From Sarocladium kiliense (taxonomy: Eukaryota > Ascomycota > Sordariomycetes > Hypocreales > Sarocladiaceae), in NCBI GenBank assembly GCA_030734395.1, contig JAUZTG010000029.1:4774001-4838000 (forward strand): DNA of 64,000 bases. The letters run 5' to 3'. Both the position numbers and the translations under genes were made by a program. The notes under the pieces are model-generated. The model saw only the letters and a list, made by a program, of their open reading frames with translations. It ran no database searches and was not told the DNA's origin. Below are positions 45,256 to 56,959 of this stretch, piece after piece. Within the stretch, counting starts at the first letter, position 1. Each line of letters begins with the position of its first letter.

Positions 45256-47045
45256 ATGGGTTGGTTCAAGACACACGCCAAGGGGACGGCCGACCCCCCG
45301 GAGGTCCGCAACTGGTACATCCACCTCATCGCGCTGGTGGTGTCCATGTCTGCCCTAGCTAGTACGTCTCCTCGACGATGCTTCGTTTCGTTCAAAATTG
45401 ACTGATGTTCGCAGTGGGCTATGACACGGCCGTCATTGGCGGCACCATGGCCTTAGACTCGTTTCGCCGCGACTTCGGCCTCGATGTGATGGACGTGAGC
45501 ACTCGCGATACTATCCAGGGCAACATCGTTTCAACCTTCCAAGCTGGTTGCTTCTTCGGCGCCTTGCTCATCTTCCCTGTCGCGGAACGATTTGGTCGCC
45601 GCAAGACCATCCTCCTGGCTTCACTCATTTTCCTCCTGGGTGGCACTCTCATGACTGCTGCTCGTGGCGATTTAAACCTCATCTATGGCGGACGCGCTGT
45701 CGCTGGCCTGGGTATTGGTGCGTCGAGTATGTGTGTCCCGGTGTATATCTCCGAGACTGCACCGCCCTCTATTCGAGGACGACTTGTCGGTATCTTTGAG
45801 ATTGCATCTCAAGGAGGCGGCATGCTTGGGTTCTGGATCAACTAGTACGTGTCTCTGCTCTCTACTATCAAGCTCAGACACTGACCATCAACAGCGCAAC
45901 ATCTCAAACCATCTCCAACGGCTCTATCGCCCAATGGACCATTCCTCTAGCTCTCCAGCTCGCCCCCGGCATCCTTCTCTTCACCGGCATGCTCTTCTGC
46001 CCCGAGTCTCCCCGTTGGCTCGCCCGCCAGGATAACTTCGAGGCCGCCGAGAAGATCATCGTCAATCTGCGTCAACTTCCTGCTGACCACCCCTACGTCG
46101 TCCGCGAGATCGGTGAGATCAGGATGCAAGTTGAGGAGCGTAGTACTCTGCATATGGGCAAGAAGCAACAATTCAAGAAGCTTTTCGCCAAGGGGGTGAG
46201 GAACAGGATGGGTGTCGGTATGGCTCTTATGTTCTTGCAGAGCTTCACTGGCGTGAACATCATCACCTACTACTCCCCCAGAATCTTGTATGTGTTTTAC
46301 ATGTCTCCTTTCCCTGATTGACTACGTCCGTACTGACCCGTTCATAAGTGAAACACTCGGCGTTACTGGCACAAGCACCAAGCTCTTCAGCACTGGTCTC
46401 TACGGCTGCTTCAAGACTCTTGGCATGATCACCTTCACCTGGATTGTTGTCGAGCGCGTCGGCCGCCGCAAAGGTCTCGTGTGGGGTTCCGCTTTAGGGT
46501 GTATCCCTATGTTCTATCTAGGTGGTTACGTCCTCCGGGCCGATCCCGCCGCCGCCGCCGCTGCCGGTCAAACACAACGCGATGGCTGGGGATATCTCGC
46601 TATGGTTGCTGTTTATGCAAATGCTTTCATAATTTGTGCAACGTGGCAAGGAATTACTTGGACTTACGCGTCAGAAATCTTCCCTCTTGATATTCGAATG
46701 CTCTGCGTGGCAGTCACTACAGCAGACACTTGGCTTGGTTCGTTCCTCATCGCCCGCACTACCCCCTACATGATTACCAGTCTCGGCTATGGCATGTACT
46801 TCGTCTTTGCGGCAATACTTGCAGCGATGGGCGTTTGGGCGTACTTCTTCGTCCCTGAAACCAAGGGCATTTCCCTCGAAGAGATGGACTCACTCTTTAT
46901 GCTATCAACGCATAAGGTCGTGTGGGCACAAATACGTGGTAAGAAGATCTGGGGCGGTTCCGGCGAAGTGCCAAGAACGCAGATGACAGAGAAGGAGATA
47001 GAGGTTGCGCAAGTTGAGAGACAGAACAGCCACGATGCAAGGTGA
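45256..47045 (+). CDS. MFS transporter, quinate-permease-like
   Basis: Exons 45256-45361, 45415-45844, 45895-46287 and 46349-47045 give 541 residues. The start MGWFKTHAKG...EVRNWYIHLIALVV and the helix-1 motif MGYDTAVIGGTMALDSFRRDF are those of the QutD/QA-Y quinate permease branch of the sugar-porter family. Other hallmarks: ERFGRRKTILL, RAVAGLGIGASSMCVPVYISE, PESPRWLARQ, QSFTGVNIITYYSPRIFETLGVTG (split by intron 3), ERVGRRKGL and PETKGISLEEMDSLF. Twelve spans are expected. A run of six Ala comes from a GCC repeat at about 46547-46563 in an external loop. There are no quinate-catabolism enzymes next to it, so the cargo could be another cyclic polyol or hexose. Confidence 0.9.
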
Positions 47046-47962
47046 AAAACCAGCATTTGAGCTAGTCATGTACTCTTAGTTGCGTCTTCGCAGTTATGAA
47101 TAGAGAGAACATTAGCTCATCTTGCCGTGCCACGTGCATTGTCGTCTGTATGGCTCAGTAGTCCCTTGTCGCAGGCTGCCTACTTATTCAGAACTGGCCT
47201 CGTCCCTGTAAGATGTCCAAATAAAATCTCCGCTGCCAAAGTCGATATCATTATCCCCAGGAACGACGCCGCTGTCTGCTCTAGCATGCACATAGTCGGA
47301 GCTTCCGCCCCGGGCTTGGCGCGGAACCGACCCGGAGGGCCGGGAAACAACGTAAAACCGCCAGATCCATGGATTCGGTATCCGGGGACCATGGTCATGG
47401 GACCGCTCTAGAGTATCCAAAGAGCGAGAGACGATATCTGAGACTATGACACCTCCAGACGTGACATGCGCGATGTCAGTCGCAAACACATAATGCGATG
47501 AATACGCACGCATCCACACCGGCGCACAATGCGGGTACAGTGTCCCTTGGCTTACCAGCTACCAGCATCGCATCCATCCAATTACGAGCCTAATGACTGT
47601 GATCAAGGCCAGAAATCCCAGTTCAGGGAAATGGAAGCAGCAAGAAGCTCATATTATTGTTTAAGCTCATCGTAACCGCCAGGTCGGCGCTCAGTTAAAC
47701 ATAATCTCGGGGCATCGCCGCCGAACGTCCTTGCAATTTGCCCCTCCACCCCGCTCGATCCTCCTGGGATCCGGGACTGAGAGAGTGTATATCGACAAGT
47801 CCGTCCCCAAAAATTCGTGAGCATTTGATCGTGCGATAGCCGTGTGGAGAGCCAAGGCTTTCTGTCTACGCCTAGATATCTTACGTGTTCGGTCAGCCCG
47901 GAGGAACATAAAGGCCTCGCCAGCCCTGTCATCAACACTTCTTCATCTCACACTCGCTCACC
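47046..47962. other. Intergenic, transporter to FAD oxidase
   Basis: 0.92 kb in tandem arrangement; overlapping ORFs on both strands at 47180-47520 and 47650-47940 have no motifs. No gene supported. Confidence 0.5.
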
Positions 47963-50043
47963 ATGCTCTCATCAACTCTCCTCGCCCTGGGCGTCATCCT
48001 CCAAGCCTCAATCTCGACATCGACGTCAAGAACTTGCCGGGCTACCCCGTTCACTCCAGACTGGCCCTCCCAAGCTACTTGGGCAAGCCTAAACTCAACC
48101 CTCAACGGTCGTCTCATCAAGCCCCGACTAGCTGCAGCTGTATGTTATCGTGACCGCCCCGGATTCGATCCTGAGAAATGCCGCACCGTTCTCGCATCAT
48201 GGCAAACGCAAGAATGGCACACAGGAGACCCGATCTCGCTACAAGCCAATCAGTTCACCGATTGGTCATGTCTACCGCTCGATTTGGACGCGCAGGACGC
48301 GGAGACCACCGTTGAGGAACACCCTGCTGAAGCTAGCATGCCACTTCCAGGAAGTGATGAGAACCCTTTCAAGTTCGAGTTGAGGAGCGAGCATCAGCGT
48401 GGCTGCTCTGAACGAGGCTACCCAGCCTACGTAGTGAATGCCACGTCTGTCGAACACGTTCAAGCAGCCGTCAACTTCGCCCGGGAGCACAATATCCGTC
48501 TTTCCGTTAAGAACACGGGCCACGATGTGCCTGGACGAGCCAACGGGCCAGGCTCGCTATCGATCTGGACCCATTATCTCAACAGCATAGAGTACCACAA
48601 GGGGTTCACGCTCGCAGGATCAGGGAAGAACGTTGAAGGCGACTTTGTAGCAGCTGGGTCTGGCTGTCAGAATTATAACCTGCAGCAAGTGGCGAAGGCG
48701 CGCGGTCTTGTGTTTACAGGAGGCGGTTCAAAGACTGTAGGTATGGGCGGGTTCATTGCTGGCGGTGGACATAGCATCCTTTCACCACACTTCGGACTGG
48801 CGGCGGATAATGTGCTGCAGATAGAGGTCGTGACACCTAATGGAGCGGCGTTAACTGTCAATGAGGATCAGAATACTGATCTATTCTGGGCATTGCGTGG
48901 TGTAAGTCACCGCTTTGCCATTAGCGATTCCCGGTATAGCCAGCCATGTTCTGTTCGCTGATACTTCACAGGGCGGTGGCTCAACATTTGGTGTTGTCAC
49001 ATCAATGGTCCTCAGACTACACGAGGACAAGCCGCTAGAGCGTGTCCTCTTATTCGGTGTCGCCGAGCCAAATTCAGACACGGCACGAGAGCTCGTGCCC
49101 TGGGGTCTATCCAAGACGCCACATCTAATGGACAATGGCATATCTGGCTACATGTTCTCATCCCATTCCGTCAAATCTCCGATACCTGTCCCAGGCGATG
49201 ACCAGCACCCAGTAGTCGGCGGCTTTATGGTGACGGGGATGCTGTGGGATCCGAAAGAAGACGGGGATGCTGCAAGGGCTGCTCAACCACTGTTGGACGA
49301 GGCCAAGACTCGTTGGGGCGACAAGGCGCAGGTGTTCCTTGATGTACAGCGATACGAGTCATTCCTAGACTGGTATGAGGTTCATCACGATAAAGGCCCA
49401 GCTGGTCTTTCGGGGTACATCATCTCGAGACTGTTCGACCGAGAGACGTTGGAGAATGAGGAGCTAGTGAAGCGCATCACAGAGCCGGCTATGGCACCCT
49501 CGTGGGGCCTGGGTGCATATATGATTGCAGGGAAGGGTGTTCAGGAGGCCGAGATTCCAGGAGGTGGGAATTCGGTTCATCCAGCGTGGCGCGATGCCAT
49601 GATACTTACAAGTGAGTACACGCACGTCGTGGGACAGTTGCAGCCAGTGAGCTGACAATTCGTGATCAGTGACATGGAAGCAATTTCCCGAATATGACAG
49701 AGAAGCCGGTCAGGAGGCGATCCGACTGCTTGACGAAGGGTGGCAACAAATCCGAGAGCAAATGCCAAGAAGCGGCTCATACGTGAACGAGGTGAGCCAA
49801 AAATCAGGCTGTGAAGCTTTGGCCTCGGCCCCGTGACATGCTAGCTGACACAGACGCGTCTAGGGTCTGGTGGAAGAGAAAGACTGGCAGGACTCGTTCT
49901 GGGGAGCCAACTATGAAAGGCTGCTGGCTATCAAGCGCAAGGTTGATCCAAGCGACGTGTTCTGGTGTAAGCCGTGTGTTGGGTATGACCGATGGGTGGA
50001 GGTCGAGACCGAGCAAGGTCGTCAATTATGCCGTGCAGAGTGA
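47963..50043 (+). CDS. Secreted FAD-linked oxidase, berberine-bridge-enzyme type
   Basis: Exons 47963-48901, 48972-49611, 49670-49791 and 49864-50043 give 626 residues. Residues 1-20 are a signal peptide. The PCMH-type FAD domain shows SVKNTGHDVPGRANGPGSLSIW, where His is the usual covalent 8-alpha attachment residue, then GGGSKTVGMGGFIAGGGHSILSPHFGL. The second attachment residue of bicovalent enzymes (Cys in this segment) is replaced by Ser/Thr, so single covalent linkage is expected. The substrate domain follows, and the end has the BBE C-terminal motif DSFWGANYERLLAIKRKVDPSDVFWCKPCVG. Reaction class: oxidation of alcohols, sugars or phenolic/alkaloid groups with O2. It lies downstream of the monooxygenase and transporter on the same strand. 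Confidence 0.9.
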
Positions 50044-52118
50044 GACATGACCTGCATATTCCGAGCATTAAGGTGTGTCTTGAAGAGGCGGAAAGGTGCA
50101 TGAATCGTGACTCGGTGAGTCGCCGCAGGACAAACGCGAGGGCGTGTTTAGATCTACGACACATGGTCGTCAGCTTCTTTGTCTTGAACGTGACCCATTC
50201 TTCTTGCTCGAAAACGTAAGCCAAGAGTGCAACAGCCAGCTCAGTTAGGTGTCCAGCGCATGTTTGAGACAATTGGCATCCCCAGGCGTGACTATGGATC
50301 AAAGGACCTCGAGGTCAGCAGGTCTAGACTTTGTGTGGCACGGATGCTGCCGATGGCGTGCTGGAGCCACCAACCGCATGGCCAGGCGGAGGAAGGGAAG
50401 GGTCAGATATGCGTGCAGAATGGTGCAGGAAGGCTGTCATGAAGGAAAATACGCCCGCAAAGTACGGAGTATTTGTTGCGGTGAAGGTTGTCGGTGGCTG
50501 GAGCGCATGACAAGGGTCGGAGTTGAGATGTGAGAGGTTCTATGGGAGCAACAGATGCAATTCCAGAGGCTAGACGGGCAACTCTGACAAGCCGATGGTA
50601 TCCCTCGGTGCCGTAGCTGTAGGTGACGATGATGTCTTCGTGCAGCGCCAACAACATTGCCATGGCCTTATCTTGCTTGCGCCCTGACGCAGTGGTGGAG
50701 GTCCTTTTGTGGGTGCTTGGCCTGGGAGGATGCAGTGATTGATCTGCGTTTTCCTCGAATGTCCATCCTCCCCGGGACAGCCGTAAGCCTACACGGTCCA
50801 CAGAACCAGACAGTTTGACATAGTCCGACAATTATGACGACCGTTCCATTGAATAGTGATCATCCTTGTTTGGAGGCTTATGATGGCTGAGAGGATGGCT
50901 GCTAATTAAGCTTCATCAGGCGTTTCGAGTATCGCAGCAGTGGAGCTTTGGGGACGATCGTAGCGCCTGTAGCGGGTGAATTTCCCCGCTGCAGGTGACA
51001 TGAGGAGGAGGAGGTGCGTGGGGGAGGCGCCAGTGGTCGCTGCACTGACAGGGTTGCTCAGAGCCCCTCCCTGCTGTGGTGGCGCTGGACCGCCCTGTGC
51101 TCTATCTCGTGATGCTGGACTGGGCAGCGTAAGGTACTTGGCTTGGGTGGCAGCCGCCAGAAGCGAAATGATGCGAGGATAGGGTGCGTCTCTGAGACTC
51201 AACACTGCGAAATGGAGGTCAATGATTGCGGAAACAGGTAGAGAAGCCATCCAGGTACTCTGTCGATTTTTTTTCATATTGTTCACGAGTCATTGGACGT
51301 CATTTGGTTGAGTCTCGATCGCCATCTCTCTTACGTTCCGAACCCAGGCGTGAATAACGATACCTAAGTTTCCTACAGCCTCACTACTCTGGCTGTCGGT
51401 GAACTGTTTGAACCCTCCAGGTCCTCGTCCTCGTGGGGCCCCGCCTGACACACCGCCTCGCAACCCCTCCACGGATGGATGCAGCAGCTCAGCCTCCTCA
51501 GCTGCACCCTGTCCTGCGCCGTGATCACCTGGCGCCACCAACAGCCCATGAACCATCAAACAAGAGGGTCACTCGGCACTTTGTCTCCAATTCCTGATGC
51601 AATCAATATCAATCGCCCTGCCAATCCATACTGCTTCCTCCTTGATCGGCAGTCTGGGGCAGCGAACTTGACTTTATCTTAGCGCCTGCTCAATCTGTGC
51701 CCAGACTCTCCAGATTCTAGGCTCTACACTGTCCCAAGCCCATGCCATCCGTAGCATCCATCATCACCCAACCTTAATATTGCACGTGCTTGTCGCCCGT
51801 CGCTCCTGGGTCCCTGCATCGCCTCTCTTCCGTTTCCTTTAAACTTCTTCACATCCTGTGCTTTCTCTCTGCTGTTGCATCCACATTTCTCTTCGCCATT
51901 GAGGCACCTCTACTCGTGATTCCAGGCGTTCGCCAGCCTGTCTCATCTCTCCATCTCCACCTGCCACGCGTTGTTGCTACACCACGACCCCACGACTCAC
52001 CCTCCAGCTGTCTTAGTGTTGCGCGCCATCTCGAGCTCCCCCACGCCGACATCACGATACCCTCACGTCCAATTCATATCGCTATTCATCCGGTGGTACA
52101 CCTTGATCAACCACCATC
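50044..52118. other. Intergenic, FAD oxidase to antiporter
   Basis: 2.1 kb without a supported gene. ORFs of 80-140 codons on the minus strand (50403-50831, 50906-51286, 51290-51559) overlap each other and lack motifs. The last 350 bases are pyrimidine-rich (CT-rich leader) upstream of the antiporter ATG. Confidence 0.5.
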
Positions 52119-54973
52119 ATGTCTTCCACAACTACGGCAGCGCCGACCCAAACGGGCGCGCCGCCCCAAGGAGGAATTATTGAGGGCATGAACCCCGTCC
52201 ACTACAACCCCAAGGATCCCATCACCCTCTTCATCATCCAGGTGAGCTTCCCCGAGAATGAATGACGCCAAACTATCACATGTAACTAAATCAATCCAGG
52301 CTGTCATCATCATCGTATTCTGCCGACTCCTCCACTATCCCCTCTCAAAGCTCGGTCAACCTCGTGTCATCGCAGAAGTCATTGGAGGTGTCCTACTGGG
52401 ACCCTCAGTCATGGGCAGGATACCCGGTTTCACGAATACCATATTCTATCCTGACAGCATGCCTGTGCTCAACAATGCCGCCAATCTCGGCCTGCTCATC
52501 TACCTCTTCGTCATTGGTCTCGAAGTCGATACCCGAATGTTCACACACAATTGGAGGGTCGCCGCTGCTGTCGGGTTTGCTGGCATGGCATTGCCCTTCG
52601 GTCTTGGTGTTGCTATCGCTGTTGGTCTGTACGAGGAGTTCCGCCATGAGGCAGCCAAGCCGGATATGTCCTTTGGTACCTTCGCTCTCTTCATTGGCAC
52701 GGCGCTGTCCATTACCGCCTTTCCAGTTCTCTGCCGTATCCTGTCTGAACTCCAACTGCTCAACACTCCAGTCGGTATTACTGTCCTCGCCGCTGGCATT
52801 GGAAACGACGTCACCGGCTGGGTTCTTCTGGCTCTCAGTGTTGCCCTTGTGAACAACGCCGATGGGCTTGCTGCCCTCTACGTCTTCTTAACCGCTGTCG
52901 CCTGGGTGCTCTTCTTAGTCTTCGCCGTTCGTCCAATCTTTATATGGACCCTGCGACGCAACGGTAGCATCCAGAACGGCCCATCACAGGGCATCATCGC
53001 CTTGACCCTGGTCATGGTTCTTATCTCCTCCTGGTTTACTGCCGCCATCGGTGTCCACGCGATTTTCGGCGCCTTCCTCATTGGTGTTATTTGCCCCCAT
53101 CAGGGTGGTTTCGCCATCAAGCTGACTGAAAAGATCGAGGATCTGATATCCGTACTTCTCCTGCCATTGTATTTTGCGCTTTCCGGCTTGCGCACGAACT
53201 TGAGCCTCTTGAACAATGGAATCACCTGGGGATATGTCTTCGGCATTATCATCATCGCCTTCTTCGGCAAGATCGTCGGTGGATTGTTTGCAGCCCGTGC
53301 GAGTCGCTTACTTTGGCGGGAAAGCTTCGCTATCGGCGTGCTCATGAGTTGCAAAGGCTTGGTCGAACTGATTGTCCTTGTAAGCAGATCGTGTGTATGT
53401 TATATCACTTCTCGACTGACTTGTTCTAGAACATTGGTCTGCAAGCTGGAATCTTGTCTGAGCGTACTTTCACCATGTTCGTAGTCATGGCCCTTGTAAG
53501 TCTACTTCAACTCACCGCAATCACAAAGGAAGACGAGACACTAACTGCAGGTTCCAGGTCACGACCGTCGCTACCACGCCGCTTTGCAAGCGCTTCTACC
53601 CGCAATCTTACCAGAAGAAGGTGGAGCTGTGGAAGCGCGGCGAGGTTGACTGGGACGGAAATCCGCTCATCACCGAAGCCCAAGCCACCGAGCAGCGCAT
53701 GGTGAAGGCTCTTGATCAAGCCCAAGCTTCTCGAGTTGCCATGCATCTTCGTCTGGACTCCCTCGGCAGCCTCTTCAACATCGTGTCGCTTTTGGGAGAC
53801 TCTAAGAGAGCCAGCGAGCGGCAGTCGGAGAAACCCACTAACGGAAGTGAGAGTAACGAAAGCTCTACCGGCGATGCGACTCATTCACTTCCCATGCCAC
53901 CACCTCGACCTCTTGAGGTACATGGAATCCGTCTGCTCGAGCTTACAGACCGTACTTCGTCCGTCATGCAGTCTGCCGAGCTTGACGAGCTTGCGAACCA
54001 GGATGCCGTGTTTTCCGCCTTCCAGACGTTCTCTCACTTGAACGGCGTCGCTGTTGCAGGTCATGTTGCTGTCGTTCCTACATCTCGCTATGCCGATACA
54101 TTAGTAGAGCACGCCAAGGCCGCCAGGTCCGACCTCATGTTTGTCCCATGGAGCCGGCACGGCAGCCTGGCTGAGGATGCGACTCTGACTCTTCCTGAGC
54201 ACGTCTCATTCGTTGATCGCTTCTTCAGCCGCCAACACATCGATTTCGTGCAGACCGCCCTGAGCACTACTGAATGCACTACCGGTATCTATATTAGCCC
54301 GACTCCGGAGGATCCCGGCATGTCGAAGAAGCCTAATCAGCTCCGTCGAGTGGCAACCGGCATCTCGGTGCACAGCGGACGGGATGCTCTCGCAGTAAGG
54401 CCAAGGGCTGGCAGGTCTCAGCACGTCTTCCTCCCCTTCATCGGTGGAGCGGACGACCAGGCAGCCCTTCTGTTTGTGCTCCAGCTCGCAAACAACCCTC
54501 AAGTTACCGTCACAATCGCACACATGAAGTTTGCCCATGATGACGCAGCAGAAGCGGCCGCAACCTCCTCTGGCCCAAAGCCGACCGTCGCAGAGCAGAG
54601 CGTGACAGTCAAAGAAGCAGTTATGGAGCCATCCGCCAGCGATCTCGAACTTCTCTTCACCGCACGCCACTCCATCGCCAACACCACTCTCGAGCCACGC
54701 GTCAACTTTATCGACCATGAAAGCCCCTCCGCATCTGGCGTCCCAGCGCGCGTCCTCGAAATCGCAACGGAAACTTTTGCTAGCACTTCTGATCAGCGTC
54801 TCGACACTATCATTATCATTGGTAGGAAGCACGCGTGTTTCACGTCACTGTGGACTAGAGAGAGTGGTCTGGAGCGGGACTTCCAGCGCACAGTGGGTGT
54901 TCTGGGTGACAAGATCGCAAGGTCAGGTACAAAGGCGGGATTGCTCATTATGAATGCCAAGAAGGAGGAGTGA
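52119..54973 (+). CDS. K+/H+ antiporter, Kha1-like (CPA2 family)
   Basis: Exons 52119-52241, 52300-53379, 53430-53495 and 53558-54973 give 894 residues. The N-terminal 40 residues are hydrophilic, then about 12-13 membrane spans to residue ~430. Family motifs: QPRVIAEVIGGVLLGPSVMG, ANLGLLIYLFVIGLEVD, TALSITAFPVLCRILSEL and GIGNDVTGWVLLA, the last with the Asn-Asp ion-binding pair of the crossed helices, then LMSCKGLVELIVLNIGL. The C-terminal 450 residues are cytosolic, with two regions resembling universal-stress-protein-like folds as in yeast Kha1. In yeast the relative acts in the Golgi or endosomal system in K+ and pH balance. In intron 3 I take the second AG (53557), as the first one (53550) breaks the frame. 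Confidence 0.93.
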
Positions 54974-55177
54974 TTGATTTTGGAGTACATGCTAGGATAT
55001 GACGATTCATGATCTATAGTCCATTTGGAATACACAGGATAAATCCGTTCATCATACACCCCACAGCCCATTATTGACCCGCGCGCGCTCTTTGGAACGA
55101 AAAGTTGGGTGAATGGATGGCAGAGATACAAATATAGGATTCAATAAGAGCGGCCGAAATCACAAGCACCAATCAAC

Positions 55178-55292
55178 GGTGAGGTGGCCGAGCGGTTATG
55201 GCGCTAGATTAAGGTCTTTCAGTGGTCTCAGATCACGAGAAGTAAATCTTCTAGTATCGAAAGATGCGTGGGTTCGAATCCCACCCTCATCA
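55178..55292 (+). tRNA. tRNA-Leu (anticodon AAG) with intron
   Basis: The acceptor stem pairs GGTGAGG with CCTCATC (one G-U), with discriminator A at 55292. The anticodon stem is CTAGA/TCTAG and the loop reads TTAAGG then T, so the anticodon AAG is at 55211-55213. A 34-nt intron, 55215-55248, sits at the canonical place after base 37. A long variable arm (class II) and the T arm GTGGG-TTCGAAT-CCCAC follow. The sequence TGGCCGAGCGGTT is the A box. The 3' CCA is not encoded, as normal for eukaryotes. It decodes CUU (and CUC after inosine modification). Confidence 0.93.
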
Positions 55293-55296
55293 TTTC

Positions 55297-55301
55297 TTTT
55301 T
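55297..55301 (+). terminator. Pol III terminator of the tRNA-Leu gene
   Basis: A run of five T begins 5 bases after the mature tRNA end, with a longer T run at about 55313-55319 as backup. Confidence 0.8.
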
Positions 55302-55794
55302 GCTTTTCGTTCTTTTTTTGCTCAGCTGGATGACTAAGGTAACTTCGATTACTTGGTCTTGTTATTAGTAGATGGCTGTGGGCTATGGACTAACGGGGGT
55401 CTCTTTTTGGAGTCGGAAGTGAGGTATAGAGTTTTCCTTCTCCCAAGGATATCGTTGAGAAGCTCAGTAGCATCGTGTGCATATTCAGCCACATCCCGAT
55501 CCTTTGTCTTTTCCACTTCTTCCTCGCGATAACTTGTCAAACATTATAGTCCATGTGCAAGTAGGTATATCAGCCCTTTATGGTCAAGATCGACTGTGCT
55601 CATCTAGCATACAGGGTAGCCCAGCCTCAAACTCGATGTCCGCCAAACTCATCCACAGCCTTCCCTTCCCACCACATGGATCCAAAGTCGCGTCGCGTCT
55701 CGCGACAGTGCTGGCCAGACTCCATTAATATCGGCTACCTCAACCAAAAAATACCTCTTCTGTGGGACCACACGACTCGACACACGCGGTGATA
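55302..55794. other. Intergenic, tRNA to hydrophobin 3' end
   Basis: About 0.5 kb, no gene seen. Confidence 0.5.
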
Positions 55795-56392
55795 TCAAGC
55801 CCTAGGCGCGTTGCACAAAAGAGCTTGCCCCAACTTCCACCACAGTCATATCAGCATTTCACCACGAAACCAGCCAGGTCACAAAGGGACTCACCACAGG
55901 GACGGCACAGCATCTTGCCTGCTTGCCGTCTTCCATGCAGATGGACTTGAAGTCGCTGGCATTGGCAATAGTTGCTTCGGCTGCTCGAGGTCAGCGCATG
56001 AGCGGAATCACGAGGGCGAGAAGCATGAATTCGAATGGGGGAAAGCACTCACGAGTGTTGCAGTCGACGTTGACGAGGCCGAGGAGGCCGGCTGAGCAGC
56101 ATTGCGGACGGCCAATGGCGCAGGGTTGGTAAGTTGTGCCCCCGTCGCCGTCACCATCACCGTCGCCATCGCCATCGCCATTCCCTTGGCCACCACCACC
56201 GTGACCATTATCCTCATCACAATCGTCATCCTTCTGACCACCATCATGATGACTGTCGCCGTAGCCTCGGCTCCAGTAAGGGATCAGCTCCCGAGCACCT
56301 CTGTGCTGGATGCTGTGGGCGCCATCATTGCCGTGGAACGGTACAGCATATGCTGTGATGGCCAATACTGTAAAAATGCTGATGACCTTCAT
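55795..56392 (-). CDS. Class II hydrophobin with Gly-Asp-rich N-terminal extension
   Basis: Three minus-strand exons, 56053-56392, 55895-55980 and 55795-55833, give 154 residues. Residues 1-16 are a signal peptide (MKVISIFTVLAITAYA). Residues ~17-87 form an extension ending in a low-complexity (Gly-Asp)n run. The hydrophobin core then has the eight-Cys class II pattern: PCAIGRPQCC, VDCNT, SICMEDGKQARCC and LLCNAP, with the class II phrase AVPVLGQALLC. Hydrophobins coat hyphae and spores and self-assemble at air-water interfaces. The last two introns lie where class II genes normally carry them. The single-frame reading without splicing would stop after the fourth Cys, so splicing is needed. 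A strong TATA box is 80 bases upstream. Confidence 0.93.
56141..56193. repeat. CGTCGC/CATCGC coding repeat in the hydrophobin
   Basis: Degenerate 6-base units (reverse complement of GGYGAY) encode the (Gly-Asp)n tract of the hydrophobin extension; likely length-variable. Confidence 0.7.
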
Positions 56393-56959
56393 TTTGCGTT
56401 GTTTATTGACTGTTACTGATCGTTTGTTTCAATGCCTTTGACTCTCTTGCTTTACTGCGGCCGAGAGGCCCGGCCTTTTATATGACTTCTTCAGACGACT
56501 CAGTTCAAGTGAAGTTCTAGAAAAGTGCACTCCAACCATCATCACCTTGCCTCTGCCCTCCGGGTATTTCCTCGGTAGGCTATTGTTGCTAGATACGCTC
56601 GAGTACCATTGCATGGTGTCTCAGCCTCGGAGACTATCGACTTGTTACCAACACAATGTCTCATGCGGCCGTACCATTAGATCTGAGAAGACGCAGCACA
56701 GATCCTGCACTCGTGTAGATCCTTGTGGTGAAGTGTGGCTCCTGACAGGGTCGCACGGCGTGGCTGAGGTGGCCACATTCCAAGCTGAATGATCGTCGAT
56801 TGACCGAATGATCTCGCGGTTATGCCGAGTGTATGAGAAGAATGACTATGAGTATGGTCGGAAAGGCACGAAGATATCGTGTGTCAAGATGCGCTCGTAG
56901 AACTCTGTATCTTCAAAGATTTCTACCTGCCGAACCTTGTGCTTCTAGATAGCTCGAAA
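56393..56959. other. Hydrophobin promoter region
   Basis: Upstream of the hydrophobin; apart from the TATA box nothing specific seen. Confidence 0.5.
56475..56482 (-). promoter_or_regulatory. TATA box of the hydrophobin gene
   Basis: The minus strand reads TATAAAAG here, about 83-90 bases before the ATG, a consensus TATA box as expected for a strongly expressed gene. Confidence 0.65.

Noticed and set aside
50403..51559. Three overlapping minus-strand ORFs as a gene upstream of the antiporter
   Set aside because: They do not join by splice sites and lack motifs; the region looks like leader and promoter sequence.
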